Below, piece after piece: positions 7,303 to 14,052 of a DNA stretch of 21,684 bases. This DNA is from Candidatus Kerfeldbacteria bacterium (GTDB lineage Bacteria > Patescibacteriota > Patescibacteriia > SBBC01 > CAIJZX01): assembly GCA_016217865.1 (NCBI GenBank), contig JACRFO010000001.1, forward strand, positions 1 through 21,684, read 5' to 3'. The position numbers and the translations under genes are program-made. The notes under the pieces were generated by a model. The model did not search any database. It had not been told where the DNA came from and saw nothing but the letters and a program-made list of their open reading frames with translations. How positions within the stretch are numbered: the first letter of the stretch is position 1; each line of letters starts with the position of its first letter.

Positions 7303-7608
7303 TTAAGACAGTCCTGGTAGATTGAGGTGGCCCATTTCGCGGGCCTTCTTGGCCATCGCCATCTGTGATTTCTTGACGGCACTGTTGACCGCGTCAGCGA
7401 TACCTTTCTCGATGTCAGTCTTGCGTTCCACCTTGAGGAGTTCCGGATCAATCTGAACGCCATTGACGTGCTGATTTCCGTCCATGACGACCTGGACCTT
7501 GCCGTGCGCGCCGTCGGCGTAGACGGTTTCTTCGGCGAGGGTATTCTGTAACGACTTCGCCTGACTGCGTAAATCTTTGAACTGTTTGAGCTTGGAGAAC
7601 ATAGCCAT
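7303..7608 (-). CDS. ybaB: YbaB/EbfC family nucleoid-associated protein
   Basis: Small DNA-binding, dimeric nucleoid protein commonly encoded next to recR. The product has the family pattern: an N-terminal helix (MAMFSKLKQFKDLRSQAKSLQN), the beta segment KVQVVMDGNQHVNGVQIDPELL, and the C-terminal helical block DAVNSAVKKSQMAMAKKAREMG. I place the start at 7608 (101 residues). ATGs at 7614 and 7602 are also in frame, but 7608 lies 8 bases after the TACACT -10, the same geometry as other leaderless genes here. The operon order ybaB, small membrane gene, recR fits the usual ybaB-recR linkage. Confidence 0.92.
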   Translation of the reverse strand: MAMFSKLKQFKDLRSQAKSLQNTLAEETVYADGAHGKVQVVMDGNQHVNGVQIDPELLKVERKTDIEKGIADAVNSAVKKSQMAMAKKAREMGHLNLPGLS

Positions 7609-7616
7609 AGACATCC

Positions 7617-7645
7617 AGTGTACCAGCTTTCACTGGCCAGTTCAA
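7617..7645 (-). promoter_or_regulatory. Promoter of the ybaB-recR operon (leaderless)
   Basis: On the minus strand TTGAAC (7645-7640), 17-bp spacer, TACACT (7622-7617). The expected start at about 7610 is two bases before the ATG at 7608, predicting a leaderless mRNA. Confidence 0.75.
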
Positions 7646-7658
7646 TGTCTCGGTGGCC

Positions 7659-7686
7659 TTGACTTTTTCGCCAGTTTCTCTAGACT
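7659..7686 (+). promoter_or_regulatory. Promoter of orphan gene at 7729
   Basis: TTGACT (7659-7664), 16-bp spacer, TAGACT (7681-7686). Predicted start is near 7693, leaving a leader of about 36 nt with a strong Shine-Dalgarno site. The TTGAC...TAGA.T style recurs at 12385-12412. Confidence 0.6.
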
Positions 7687-7728
7687 TCGGCCACCTTTCG
7701 CCCTTTGTCTCTCACCTGGAGGAGTCCA

Positions 7729-8457
7729 ATGATCAGCCAGCGCAACTCTGGTCGGCTGATGGACCTCCTCCGTCACGCCTACCGCGCCACCCATGACGCC
7801 GACGCCCAGTTGGCAGTCGTCGATGACACCGCGGCGGTTGTCCTGCAGTTCATCCGTCTGCGCCTCACCCCAGCCGAACAGGTAGCCGAACAGTTCGAAC
7901 AGGTACTCCAGCAGCGGACCGTGGTCTCCGGACTCGTACGTCGGACGGCTTGTCCGCCAGACGAACTGCGACGGTTACGCCGCCTCTCTACTGCTCGGCG
8001 CCAGGAACTGTACGACGCTTTGATGGCCGCGGCTGGCTACCAGTGGCGCCACGGTGGCTGGCAGCCGGATGTTGAAGGGCATGGCGAAGCAGTCGAAGCG
8101 TTCGTCTACGACGCAGTAACCGAACAAGCCGTTCGGCACCGCGGGATCGGGACGCACGCCCTGGCAGTGTACGAACTGTACAACCTGGTTCGGCCGAGTG
8201 AACTCGGCCGACGCTGGCCGCTCACGGCCGACGACCGCCATCGGGACCTACTCGAACGCGCCCAGCACTTCGTCTGCGGCTTCATCCTGATCCTGCCTGG
8301 ATGGCGAACGCCATTCCTGCATCTCTGGGAGAAAGAGCCGACCCTGCGGTGGGAAACCTGGCAGCAGATGGCCAGCGTCGTCCAGCAGCGGTTCCCGTTC
8401 CTCGTTGTCCAGCATGATGGACAACCCATTCCGTTCCGTCGCCCACGCTCACCGTAG
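7729..8457 (+). CDS. Orphan hypothetical protein
   Basis: A 242-residue soluble, Arg- and Gln-rich protein of no family I recognise; no signal peptide, membrane helix or catalytic motif is visible. The N-terminal half is predicted mostly helical (LTPAEQVAEQFEQVLQQRTVV, RRLSTARRQELYDALMAAAGY). The start is well defined: GGAGGAG at 7718-7724 sits 4 bases before the ATG. An in-frame extension upstream (to 7705) would run through that site. It is a stand-alone unit with its own promoter and a terminator whose stem overlaps the last codons. The strong ribosome-binding site contrasts with the core genes, which suggests a different origin or a regulated class. Confidence 0.8.
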   Translation: MISQRNSGRLMDLLRHAYRATHDADAQLAVVDDTAAVVLQFIRLRLTPAEQVAEQFEQVLQQRTVVSGLVRRTACPPDELRRLRRLSTARRQELYDALMAAAGYQWRHGGWQPDVEGHGEAVEAFVYDAVTEQAVRHRGIGTHALAVYELYNLVRPSELGRRWPLTADDRHRDLLERAQHFVCGFILILPGWRTPFLHLWEKEPTLRWETWQQMASVVQQRFPFLVVQHDGQPIPFRRPRSP

Positions 8458-8487
8458 CGTGTTTTCTTTTTCCGGCGAAAAAGAAAA
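8444..8487 (+). terminator. Terminator plus A/T-rich inverted repeat
   Basis: CACGCT (8444-8449), loop, AGCGTG (8456-8461), then TTTTCTTTTT. The stem covers the stop codon of the preceding gene. The T-tract is itself the left arm of a perfect 11-bp inverted repeat (8462-8472 with 8477-8487) around a CGGC loop, so the U-run could pair with downstream A's. Confidence 0.8.
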
Positions 8488-8509
8488 TACTCATACAGTG
8501 TTGTTCTGC

Positions 8510-8538
8510 TTGACTGATGCCCGACGATCAACTAGGGT
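8510..8538 (+). promoter_or_regulatory. Possible promoter of orphan gene at 8589
   Basis: TTGACT (8510-8515), 17-bp spacer, TAGGGT (8533-8538). The -10 is poor, but the arrangement resembles the promoters at 7659 and 12385. It would give a leader of about 44 nt. Confidence 0.4.
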
Positions 8539-8588
8539 CAGGAGGCATCGGTACACGCAGGCTAACCACCATGAGGGAGGTGATACAC

Positions 8589-8942
8589 TTGCTGCCCTTT
8601 CGGAAGCAGATTGGTTGGGTCGAAACGTACGGCCAGAGTCGGCGTGGCCACCGGGTTCGGTACGACAATGCCATGACCAACGATGAGGCGCTCATTTCGG
8701 CGCTCTACGACGCGATTCAGCAAACGACGCCCGCACTGAACGATACGGTCACGGGTGACGAGTACTACGTCGTGCTCTGGTGCGACGAGAGCGGCCGAAT
8801 CCTCGACACGCTGGCAGTCTGGCCGCAGCACGTCGTACTCGACTCGTTCGCGATCGCCGCAGCTCCTGGCGGCCAGCCCTGGCAGGCCATCAAGAACATC
8901 GTGTCGGCCCAACAGTCGACACCACGCGCCACCCGCCCATGA
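8589..8942 (+). CDS. Orphan hypothetical protein, probable TTG start
   Basis: A 117-residue protein of unknown family. Its middle (about 46-77) has a beta-like strand pattern YYVVLWCDESGRILDTLAVW, followed by a helix and a polar tail. I choose the TTG at 8589 because the strongest Shine-Dalgarno sequence in the window (GGGAGGTGAT, 8575-8584) lies 4 bases before it. In-frame ATGs at 8571 and 8517 lie upstream of that site, and one at 8673 has no site at all and would remove 28 residues. It ends 12 bases before the end of convergent dnaB. No T-tract terminator is seen between them. Confidence 0.65.
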   Translation: MLPFRKQIGWVETYGQSRRGHRVRYDNAMTNDEALISALYDAIQQTTPALNDTVTGDEYYVVLWCDESGRILDTLAVWPQHVVLDSFAIAAAPGGQPWQAIKNIVSAQQSTPRATRP

Positions 8943-8954
8943 CGGTTGGCTCTT

Positions 8955-10325
8955 TTATTCTGCGAACTGACTCTCGTCGAGGTGTTCGGCGCGATTATCG
9001 AACGAGGCGCGACGTTCAACGAAGGTCAATTTGACGCGCCCGGTCGGACCGTTGCGGTGTTTGGCGATGATGATTTCGGCCAGGTTTTTCTTTGCATCCT
9101 CGATGTCCGGATCGTAGACGACCGGCCGATAGATGAAGAGGACCACGTCGGCATCCTGTTCAATTGAACCTGATTCACGCAAGTGGGCGAGCTTCGGGAT
9201 CGGCGGTCGTTCTTGCTCAACGGCCCGCGATAACTGCGAAAGGGCGAGGACCGGAACGTTGAGTTCACGGGCGATAGATTTCAGACCGCGAGTGATTTCC
9301 GAGATTTCTTGGGTACGGTTTTCACTTGAGCGGCTCTCCATCAGCTGGAGGTAGTCGACGACGATCAGGCCGAGTTGCTTGTGTTCGGATTGGAGCCGGC
9401 GGGCCTTGGTCCGGATTTCCATGATGTTGGCGCTGGCCGAGTCGTCGATGAAAATCGGCGCTTCGGCGAGCATCCCCATCGCGTGGCCGATCCGTTGGAA
9501 GTCTTCATCGTCCTTCAATCGGCCGGTCCGCATCTTCCAGAGTTCGACGTCAGCTTGCGAGGACAAGAGACGATCAACGAGTTGCTCCTTCGACATTTCT
9601 AGCGAGAAGATGCCGACAGGTTGTTTCGTCTTCACGCCGACGTTACGTGCGATGTCGAGGGCCAGCGCGGTTTTTCCGATGGACGGCCGAGCGGCGAGGA
9701 CGATCAGGTCGGATTTCTGCAGACCGCCGAGCATCGAATCGAGCTGGGTGAAGCCGGTTGGGATGCCGCGGAGTTGCCCCGACTCGTGGTGGAGTTGATC
9801 AATCCGATCGAAGGCGGCGTCGAGAATGTCGCGGATGTTGATGAAGTTCTGGCGGAGGTAGCGCTGCGAGACGTTAAACAGCGACTTCTCGGCTTTGTCA
9901 AGTAGCGCCGTGACATCTTCCGATTCCGAGTAGCCCATCTCGACCATCGACCCGGCGGCTTCGAGCAAGCGCCGTAGTGTTGATTTCTTCTGGACTATGC
10001 TGGCGTACTGGACAACGTTCGCGGCGGTTGGGACGGCGTTCGAGAGGGAGACGAGGTAGCTCCGACCGCCGATACCGTCGAGGTGTTTCCGTTCGGCCAA
10101 GAGGTTAGACAGCGAGACGATGTCGATCGGTTCGTGGCGCTGGTACAGCGTCAGCATCGCGTCGTAGATCATCCGGTGCTTGTCGGCGTAGAAGTCCTCC
10201 GGCAGCAGTTGGTCTGCAATCCGGATAACGGCGTCGCGGTCGATCAACAATGAACCCAAAACGGCCTGTTCAGCCTCGGCGGCGTGGGGTGGGACTTTCA
10301 GTTCGACCGGAGTGAATTCAGCCAT
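8955..10325 (-). CDS. dnaB: Replicative DNA helicase DnaB
   Basis: Hexameric 5'-3' helicase at the replication fork. Beginning at the ATG at 10325 gives 456 residues with the usual start (PPHAAEAEQAVLGSLL). The N-terminal domain covers about 1-110, then the linker and the RecA-like domain. Walker A reads ARPSIGKTA (212-220), with Ala where GRPSMGKT is common; IVVDYLQLM is Walker B, and SQLSRAVEQ and ESGSIEQDADVV follow. No intein interrupts it. The frame is open 26 codons further upstream, but those codons cover the promoter, so the start at 10325 is favoured. Confidence 0.96.
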   Translation of the reverse strand: MAEFTPVELKVPPHAAEAEQAVLGSLLIDRDAVIRIADQLLPEDFYADKHRMIYDAMLTLYQRHEPIDIVSLSNLLAERKHLDGIGGRSYLVSLSNAVPTAANVVQYASIVQKKSTLRRLLEAAGSMVEMGYSESEDVTALLDKAEKSLFNVSQRYLRQNFINIRDILDAAFDRIDQLHHESGQLRGIPTGFTQLDSMLGGLQKSDLIVLAARPSIGKTALALDIARNVGVKTKQPVGIFSLEMSKEQLVDRLLSSQADVELWKMRTGRLKDDEDFQRIGHAMGMLAEAPIFIDDSASANIMEIRTKARRLQSEHKQLGLIVVDYLQLMESRSSENRTQEISEITRGLKSIARELNVPVLALSQLSRAVEQERPPIPKLAHLRESGSIEQDADVVLFIYRPVVYDPDIEDAKKNLAEIIIAKHRNGPTGRVKLTFVERRASFDNRAEHLDESQFAE

Positions 10326-10334
10326 AGCCCTCGT

Positions 10335-10363
10335 AGTGTACCGAAGCGTCGACGGACTGGCAA
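10335..10363 (-). promoter_or_regulatory. Promoter of dnaB (leaderless)
   Basis: On the minus strand TTGCCA (10363-10358), 17-bp spacer, TACACT (10340-10335). The expected start at about 10328 is three bases before the ATG at 10325. Confidence 0.78.
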
Positions 10364-10409
10364 ACCCGATTACGCCCACCTTGTCCACCGGATCTGTCCA
10401 CACGCTCCC

Positions 10410-10438
10410 TTGAAGGGCTGGGCTGGGTCCCGTATACT
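10410..10438 (+). promoter_or_regulatory. Promoter of the DnaQ-like exonuclease (leaderless)
   Basis: TTGAAG (10410-10415), 17-bp spacer, TATACT (10433-10438). The start at about 10445 is two bases before the ATG at 10447. It is back to back with the dnaB promoter, with about 46 bp between the two -35 boxes. Confidence 0.75.
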
Positions 10439-10446
10439 ACTGCTCT

Positions 10447-10980
10447 ATGCCGACCCCGCTCGACTTCGTCGTTCTCGACGTGGAAACCACTGGGCTCGAC
10501 CCGACCCAAGGGCACGACGTGATTGAAATTGGCGCCCAGAAAATCCACGGTCGCGACGTCGTCGGCGAATTCGTCTCGCTCGTGAAGCCGAGTCGACCGC
10601 TCCCAGCTGACGTCGTCGCTTTCCATGCCCAAAACGGCATCACCCAAGCCCTCCTCGATGCGGAAGGGAAACTGCCCGACGCCGTTGTTCCTGAACTCGT
10701 GACGTTCATCGGCCCGGCCGTCATCGTCGGCCACAACGTCCAATTCGACCTCGGCTTCATCAACGAGCACCTGAAGCGCTTGAACCGGCCGGTCCTCACT
10801 AACCAGGCGATTGATACGCTCGAGGTCGCGCGAAAACTCCTCCTCCTGGCGAGCTATAGATTGAGTAATGTCGCGGCCTACCTCAAAGTGCCGCAACCGT
10901 CGGCCCACCGCGCGCTCGTTGACGTCATTACCACCCGCGAAGTGTTCTACAAGTTGGTCGAACGGGCGCAAAAAAAATAG
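10447..10980 (+). CDS. DnaQ-like 3'-5' exonuclease (DEDDh)
   Basis: Predicted exonuclease of the DnaQ / Pol III epsilon superfamily. All five catalytic positions are visible: Asp11 and Glu13 (VVLDVETTGLDP), Asp101 (GHNVQFDLGF), His154 and Asp159 (AHRALVDV). The 177 residues are just the exonuclease domain, shorter than full epsilon and without a polymerase-binding tail. It could therefore be a proofreading subunit or a stand-alone DNA/RNA trimming enzyme; the sequence does not decide. It is monocistronic and divergent from dnaB. Confidence 0.88.
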   Translation: MPTPLDFVVLDVETTGLDPTQGHDVIEIGAQKIHGRDVVGEFVSLVKPSRPLPADVVAFHAQNGITQALLDAEGKLPDAVVPELVTFIGPAVIVGHNVQFDLGFINEHLKRLNRPVLTNQAIDTLEVARKLLLLASYRLSNVAAYLKVPQPSAHRALVDVITTREVFYKLVERAQKK

Positions 10981-11007
10981 AAGGTCCGTGCAGGCGAACC
11001 CTCGTGT

Positions 11008-11613
11008 TCATCGCATGAGCGATGGTGCGAAATGCGGGATGTTCTCCAGCCACGCCATGATCTGTGTCACCTGATCGGCGCGGTTCGTCGTAGTCAGGCG
11101 AAGCACCTGACAGGGTGGTGAAGCGTAGAACGCCTCATACTTGTCGTAGACCTGGTCGAAGTAGGCGAACTGGTCCTCACGCCACTTCTGCCCTTCGATC
11201 TCCCAGCGTCTCCGAATGAGGTCCTTGACCCACTCCTTCGGCATCGACAGGTGGACGACGTACTCCGGCCGGAGGGCAAGCGGGAACAGTACTTGGAAGA
11301 ACTGCTCCAGCTGGTCGGCACGTTCCTGGCTCATCCAGCCGAGGTCAGCGAATGCCCGGGTGTAGAGTTGGCCGTCGTAGACGCAGCGGTCGCCGAGGAT
11401 GATCCGGCGCGGATTCGCCTCGGACCACTGCTGCTGGTCCAGTGCCTCGATGTGGTAACGGGTCAGCCGCCACGCCTGCCGGTAGTACGGCTCGTCGAAG
11501 TGGCAATGTCCTGGTCGGGTGTGCAACAGGAACCGGTGATCCTTTTCGAGCATCTTCCGCAGCGTGCTCTTGCCACAGCCGTGGACGCCCGAAACGTAGA
11601 CGACATTCCGCAT
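11008..11613 (-). CDS. P-loop kinase, deoxynucleoside kinase-like
   Basis: A 201-residue P-loop protein. Walker A is GVHGCGKST (9-17). A DRC motif at Asp75-Arg76-Cys77 (ILGDRCVYDG) resembles the DRS/ERS motif of deoxynucleoside kinases, and a basic LID-like stretch LIRRRWEIEGQKWRE lies at 132-146. I infer nucleoside or nucleotide phosphorylation, which would suit a salvage-dependent organism, but the substrate is not readable and other small P-loop kinases are possible. The start at 11613 is fixed by a strong GGAGGAGGTGA site ending 2-3 bases before the ATG; a GTG at 11619 lies inside that site. It is convergent with the exonuclease gene. Confidence 0.75.
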   Translation of the reverse strand: MRNVVYVSGVHGCGKSTLRKMLEKDHRFLLHTRPGHCHFDEPYYRQAWRLTRYHIEALDQQQWSEANPRRIILGDRCVYDGQLYTRAFADLGWMSQERADQLEQFFQVLFPLALRPEYVVHLSMPKEWVKDLIRRRWEIEGQKWREDQFAYFDQVYDKYEAFYASPPCQVLRLTTTNRADQVTQIMAWLENIPHFAPSLMR

Positions 11614-11650
11614 GGTCACCTCCTCCGTTTAGATGCGTGAAGTCGTACCG

Positions 11651-11679
11651 GTCTTACCACATGATCACCATTTGGTCAA
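11651..11679 (-). promoter_or_regulatory. Possible promoter of the P-loop kinase gene
   Basis: On the minus strand TTGACC (11679-11674), 17-bp spacer, TAAGAC (11656-11651). It predicts a leader of about 30 nt with a Shine-Dalgarno site. The -10 is weak. Confidence 0.45.
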
Positions 11680-11710
11680 GCCCTCCATGGCTGGGCGACT
11701 GAAATCGTGG

Positions 11711-11716
11711 TATACT
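11711..11716 (+). promoter_or_regulatory. -10 box (TATACT) for the hemolysin III-like gene
   Basis: TATACT ends 6 bases before the GTG at 11723, so transcription would start on the G of the start codon itself. The -35 region is not convincing. Confidence 0.6.
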
Positions 11717-11722
11717 ACCGGC

Positions 11723-12364
11723 GTGCCGAACGTTACAGAACACCCGCAGTCACGTGGCGAAGAGATCGCGAATAGCATCAGCCACGGTCTGGCTGTTATC
11801 GCCGTGCTCATCAGCGCGCCATTTTTGATTCTGCACGCTCTTCGGTTCGGTACAGCCTGGGATATTGTCGGTGCGAGCATCTTCATCGGTTGCGCCTCGC
11901 TGCTCTACCTCGGCTCGACGCTCTACCATGCCATTCCGCACCCGCGCGCGCGGCGCGTCTTTCACATCCTCGATCACAGCGGTATCTTCCTCCTGATCGC
12001 CGGCACGTACACACCCTTTACTCTGGGAGTGCTTCGAGGCGCTTGGGGGTGGCCGATATTCTTTTCTATTTGGCTACTGGCGATTGGTGGAATTGTCCTG
12101 AAGTCAGTCGGGAAGTTATCGAACCGCCACTGGTCGAATGCCTTGTACGTGACGATGGGATTACTCGTGATGGTCGCTGCGAAGCCGTTGTGGGTGAACG
12201 CCTCGCCATGGGTGATTCTCTGGTTGGGAGCGGGCGGTGTTGCGTACATCGGCGGGATCGCGTTTTATAACACCCGGCGCCTGCGGTATGGGCACTTTCT
12301 CTGGCACCTCTGCGTCATGGCCGGGACGGTCCTCCACTACATCGCCGTGCTGAAGTTCGCGTAG
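11723..12364 (+). CDS. Hemolysin III / PAQR family membrane protein
   Basis: Seven-helix membrane protein of the HlyIII/YqfA (PAQR-like) family, a group with a proposed metal-dependent hydrolase fold; its function in bacteria is unclear. From the GTG at 11723 it is 213 residues. Family residues are in place: EEIANSISHG near the N-terminus, LYLGSTLYHA (His69), HILDHSGIFLLIAGTYTPF (Asp84, His85), GGIAFYNTRR and a terminal HFLWHLCVMAGTVLHYIAV. The frame is open back to 11633, but those codons cover the TATACT box, and the leaderless GTG fits both the family length and the promoter spacing. Confidence 0.88.
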   Translation: MPNVTEHPQSRGEEIANSISHGLAVIAVLISAPFLILHALRFGTAWDIVGASIFIGCASLLYLGSTLYHAIPHPRARRVFHILDHSGIFLLIAGTYTPFTLGVLRGAWGWPIFFSIWLLAIGGIVLKSVGKLSNRHWSNALYVTMGLLVMVAAKPLWVNASPWVILWLGAGGVAYIGGIAFYNTRRLRYGHFLWHLCVMAGTVLHYIAVLKFA

Positions 12365-12384
12365 TCATAGCAAGACGCCGCGCC

Positions 12385-12412
12385 TTGACAATCACCCCAA
12401 AGCGCGTAGAGT
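12385..12412 (+). promoter_or_regulatory. Promoter of orphan gene at 12531
   Basis: TTGACA (12385-12390), 16-bp spacer, TAGAGT (12407-12412). The start near 12419 leaves a long leader of about 112 nt. Confidence 0.65.
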
Positions 12413-12435
12413 AGGCCAATCGTTCTTTTGGTTGT

Positions 12436-12526
12436 CGTGAGCGCCGTGGTTGGACCGTCGTCCCGCTAGGGCGCTCACGTCAATCGTGATGTGAGCACAA
12501 GCCCACCTAGGATGGTGGGAAGGAGG
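12436..12526 (+). promoter_or_regulatory. Structured 5' leader with two hairpins before the ribosome-binding site
   Basis: A 10-bp perfect stem (12436-12445 with 12470-12479, 24-nt loop) is followed by CCCACC (12502-12507), a 6-nt loop and GGTGGG (12514-12519). The Shine-Dalgarno AAGGAGG (12520-12526) comes immediately after. The second hairpin abuts the ribosome-binding site, so the leader may control translation. I do not recognise a known riboswitch. Confidence 0.55.
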
Positions 12527-12530
12527 CGCT

Positions 12531-12932
12531 ATGAGTCGGTTGTGGAGGTTTGGCCGGCACGGCTGGGAACTCATCGACAACAAGCCGATCGGCGGTCCGA
12601 TCCAGGTCGTCCAGCTCAAGAACCCGCGATTCAACGTCCTCGAGACGATCGAGGAGCTGTGCGCCCGCTACAACGGGCGACTCGTCACCCGCGAGGAGTA
12701 CCGCCTCGCGATCTACAACTTCGAGCTGACCCATCCGATGGGCTTCCCGATCTGCGTCGGCGACCGCTGGCGCGAGGGCGCCTACGCGTTCCGTCACGGG
12801 TTCTTTCTCAACCCGAAGAACGGGCACGATCTCGCGACGAACGTCTCGACCGACAACTACTGGCGTCTGCGGCCCGTCACCCGCGGCTTCCAGCGGCCCT
12901 GCTGGCGCTTCGCCGTCGCGCCCTACGCCTGA
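12531..12932 (+). CDS. Orphan hypothetical protein
   Basis: A 133-residue protein, Trp/Tyr/Arg-rich with no membrane helix, of no family I know. The middle (about 55-100) has the pattern EEYRLAIYNFELTHPMGFPICVGDRWREGAYAF in segments, suggesting a compact alpha/beta fold, and a FFLNPKNGHDLATNVSTDNYW stretch follows. The start is clear: AAGGAGG lies 4 bases before the ATG. It is flanked by its own promoter and long leader and by an intrinsic terminator, so it is a self-contained unit like the gene at 7729. Local GC content is higher than in the neighbouring ABC genes. Confidence 0.8.
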   Translation: MSRLWRFGRHGWELIDNKPIGGPIQVVQLKNPRFNVLETIEELCARYNGRLVTREEYRLAIYNFELTHPMGFPICVGDRWREGAYAFRHGFFLNPKNGHDLATNVSTDNYWRLRPVTRGFQRPCWRFAVAPYA

Positions 12933-12947
12933 TCCACCCGCACCACC

Positions 12948-13005
12948 CATCGCGCCCCCGACGCGATGCTTTTTTCTTTGTTGAAGATGTGCCGCAAAGG
13001 AAAAG
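12948..13005 (+). terminator. Terminator plus A/T-rich inverted repeat
   Basis: CATCGCG (12948-12954), 7-nt loop, CGCGATG (12962-12968), then CTTTTTTCTTT. As after the gene at 7729, the T-tract (12969-12980) has a downstream near-complement CAAAGGAAAAG (12995-13005). Confidence 0.85.
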
Positions 13006-13035
13006 AGCCATCATTGCTGCTGTAGGGTAGTCGAG

Positions 13036-13064
13036 TTGACCATAACCGATAAACCGCTTATACT
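13036..13064 (+). promoter_or_regulatory. Promoter of the ABC exporter (leaderless)
   Basis: TTGACC (13036-13041), 17-bp spacer, TATACT (13059-13064). The start at about 13071 is one base before the ATG at 13072. Confidence 0.85.
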
Positions 13065-13071
13065 CTTTCCC

Positions 13072-14052
13072 ATGTCCGACCAACCGGCGATGGCTATTTC
13101 GGCCACGAACATCACGAAATCCTTTAAAGACACGCACGTCCTGAAGGGTATTAACCTGGCCATTCCGGCTGGGAAGGTCTTTGCCTTACTCGGGCCGAAC
13201 GGCGCCGGAAAAACGACGATGGTGCGGATTCTCGCGACTCTGCTCCGTGCCGACGGCGGCGAAGCGAAGGTTGGGGGATTTAATGTCGCGACGCAAGCCG
13301 ACGAGGTCCGGGGCGTCATTGGCCTGACTGGACAATTCGCCGCGGTTGACGAAAAGCTCACCGGCCGGGAGAACTTAGAAGTCATCGGCCAGCTCTATCA
13401 CATCAGTGCTGCTGACGCGAAACGCCGCGCCCAAGAATTACTCGAGCGGTTTGAGCTCACCGACGCAGCTACCCGAGCGGTCAAGAAGTATTCCGGCGGT
13501 ATGCGCCGTCGGCTCGACCTGGCGGCCAGTTTAATTGTGACGCCGCCAATTCTCTTTCTCGACGAACCGACAACCGGACTCGATCCGAACAGTCGCAATG
13601 CGGTGTGGGCAATGATTGGAGAGCTGGTGAAAGAAGGTACAACGATTCTCTTGACCACGCAATACCTTGAAGAAGCCGATCAACTCGCCGACACAGTTGC
13701 CGTTATCGACCACGGCGTCGTTATCGCCGAAGGCACGCCAGACGAATTGAAGGACCAGGCTGGCCGTGAGCGCCTCGAAGTTGTGGTCGAAACCGACCAG
13801 GATTTCACCCGAGCCGTGGCGGTCGTCGGGTCGCAATCAAGCGCGAAGGATGCCACAACCCGCACCTTGCAGTTCCCGGTCGAACAGGGTGTTCACCAGC
13901 TGCGGGCGATTCTCGACCAGTTCGACGAAGCGCACATTAACGTCAAGAGCATCGCCACACATCGCCCAACGCTTGATGATGTGTTCCTCAAATTGACGGG
14001 ACATCAGGCAGAGGTTGAACATGCTGAAGACAAGAAGGAGAAGAAAAAGTAA
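13072..14052 (+). CDS. ABC transporter ATP-binding protein, DrrA-like
   Basis: ATPase subunit of an ABC-2 type exporter. From the ATG at 13072 it is 326 residues: Walker A GPNGAGKTT (41-49), Q-loop region LTGQFAAVDEKLTGREN (85-101), signature YSGGMRRRLDLA (140-151), Walker B ILFLDEPTTGLD (160-171) and the H-loop region in TTQYLEEADQLAD. The C-terminal extension of about 100 residues is that of the daunorubicin-resistance ATPase (DrrA) group, and the chain ends in a lysine-rich tail. An upstream in-frame TTG (13036) is part of the -35 box and is rejected. It shares one base with the permease gene (TAATG). The cargo is unknown; drug, lipid or glycan export are all possible. Confidence 0.92.
   Translation: MSDQPAMAISATNITKSFKDTHVLKGINLAIPAGKVFALLGPNGAGKTTMVRILATLLRADGGEAKVGGFNVATQADEVRGVIGLTGQFAAVDEKLTGRENLEVIGQLYHISAADAKRRAQELLERFELTDAATRAVKKYSGGMRRRLDLAASLIVTPPILFLDEPTTGLDPNSRNAVWAMIGELVKEGTTILLTTQYLEEADQLADTVAVIDHGVVIAEGTPDELKDQAGRERLEVVVETDQDFTRAVAVVGSQSSAKDATTRTLQFPVEQGVHQLRAILDQFDEAHINVKSIATHRPTLDDVFLKLTGHQAEVEHAEDKKEKKK

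Noticed and set aside
10318..10971. 217-codon minus-strand frame over the DnaQ-like exonuclease
   Set aside because: Fully antisense to a gene with all catalytic residues and a promoter; composition is typical of a shadow frame.
11009..11024. CATCGC-ATGA-GCGATG hairpin at the end of the P-loop kinase gene
   Set aside because: It has no adjacent T-run on either strand, so I do not call it a terminator; it may just be coding sequence.
12507..12950. 147-codon minus-strand frame over the orphan at 12531
   Set aside because: The plus-strand gene has a strong Shine-Dalgarno site, promoter and terminator; the antisense frame has none.
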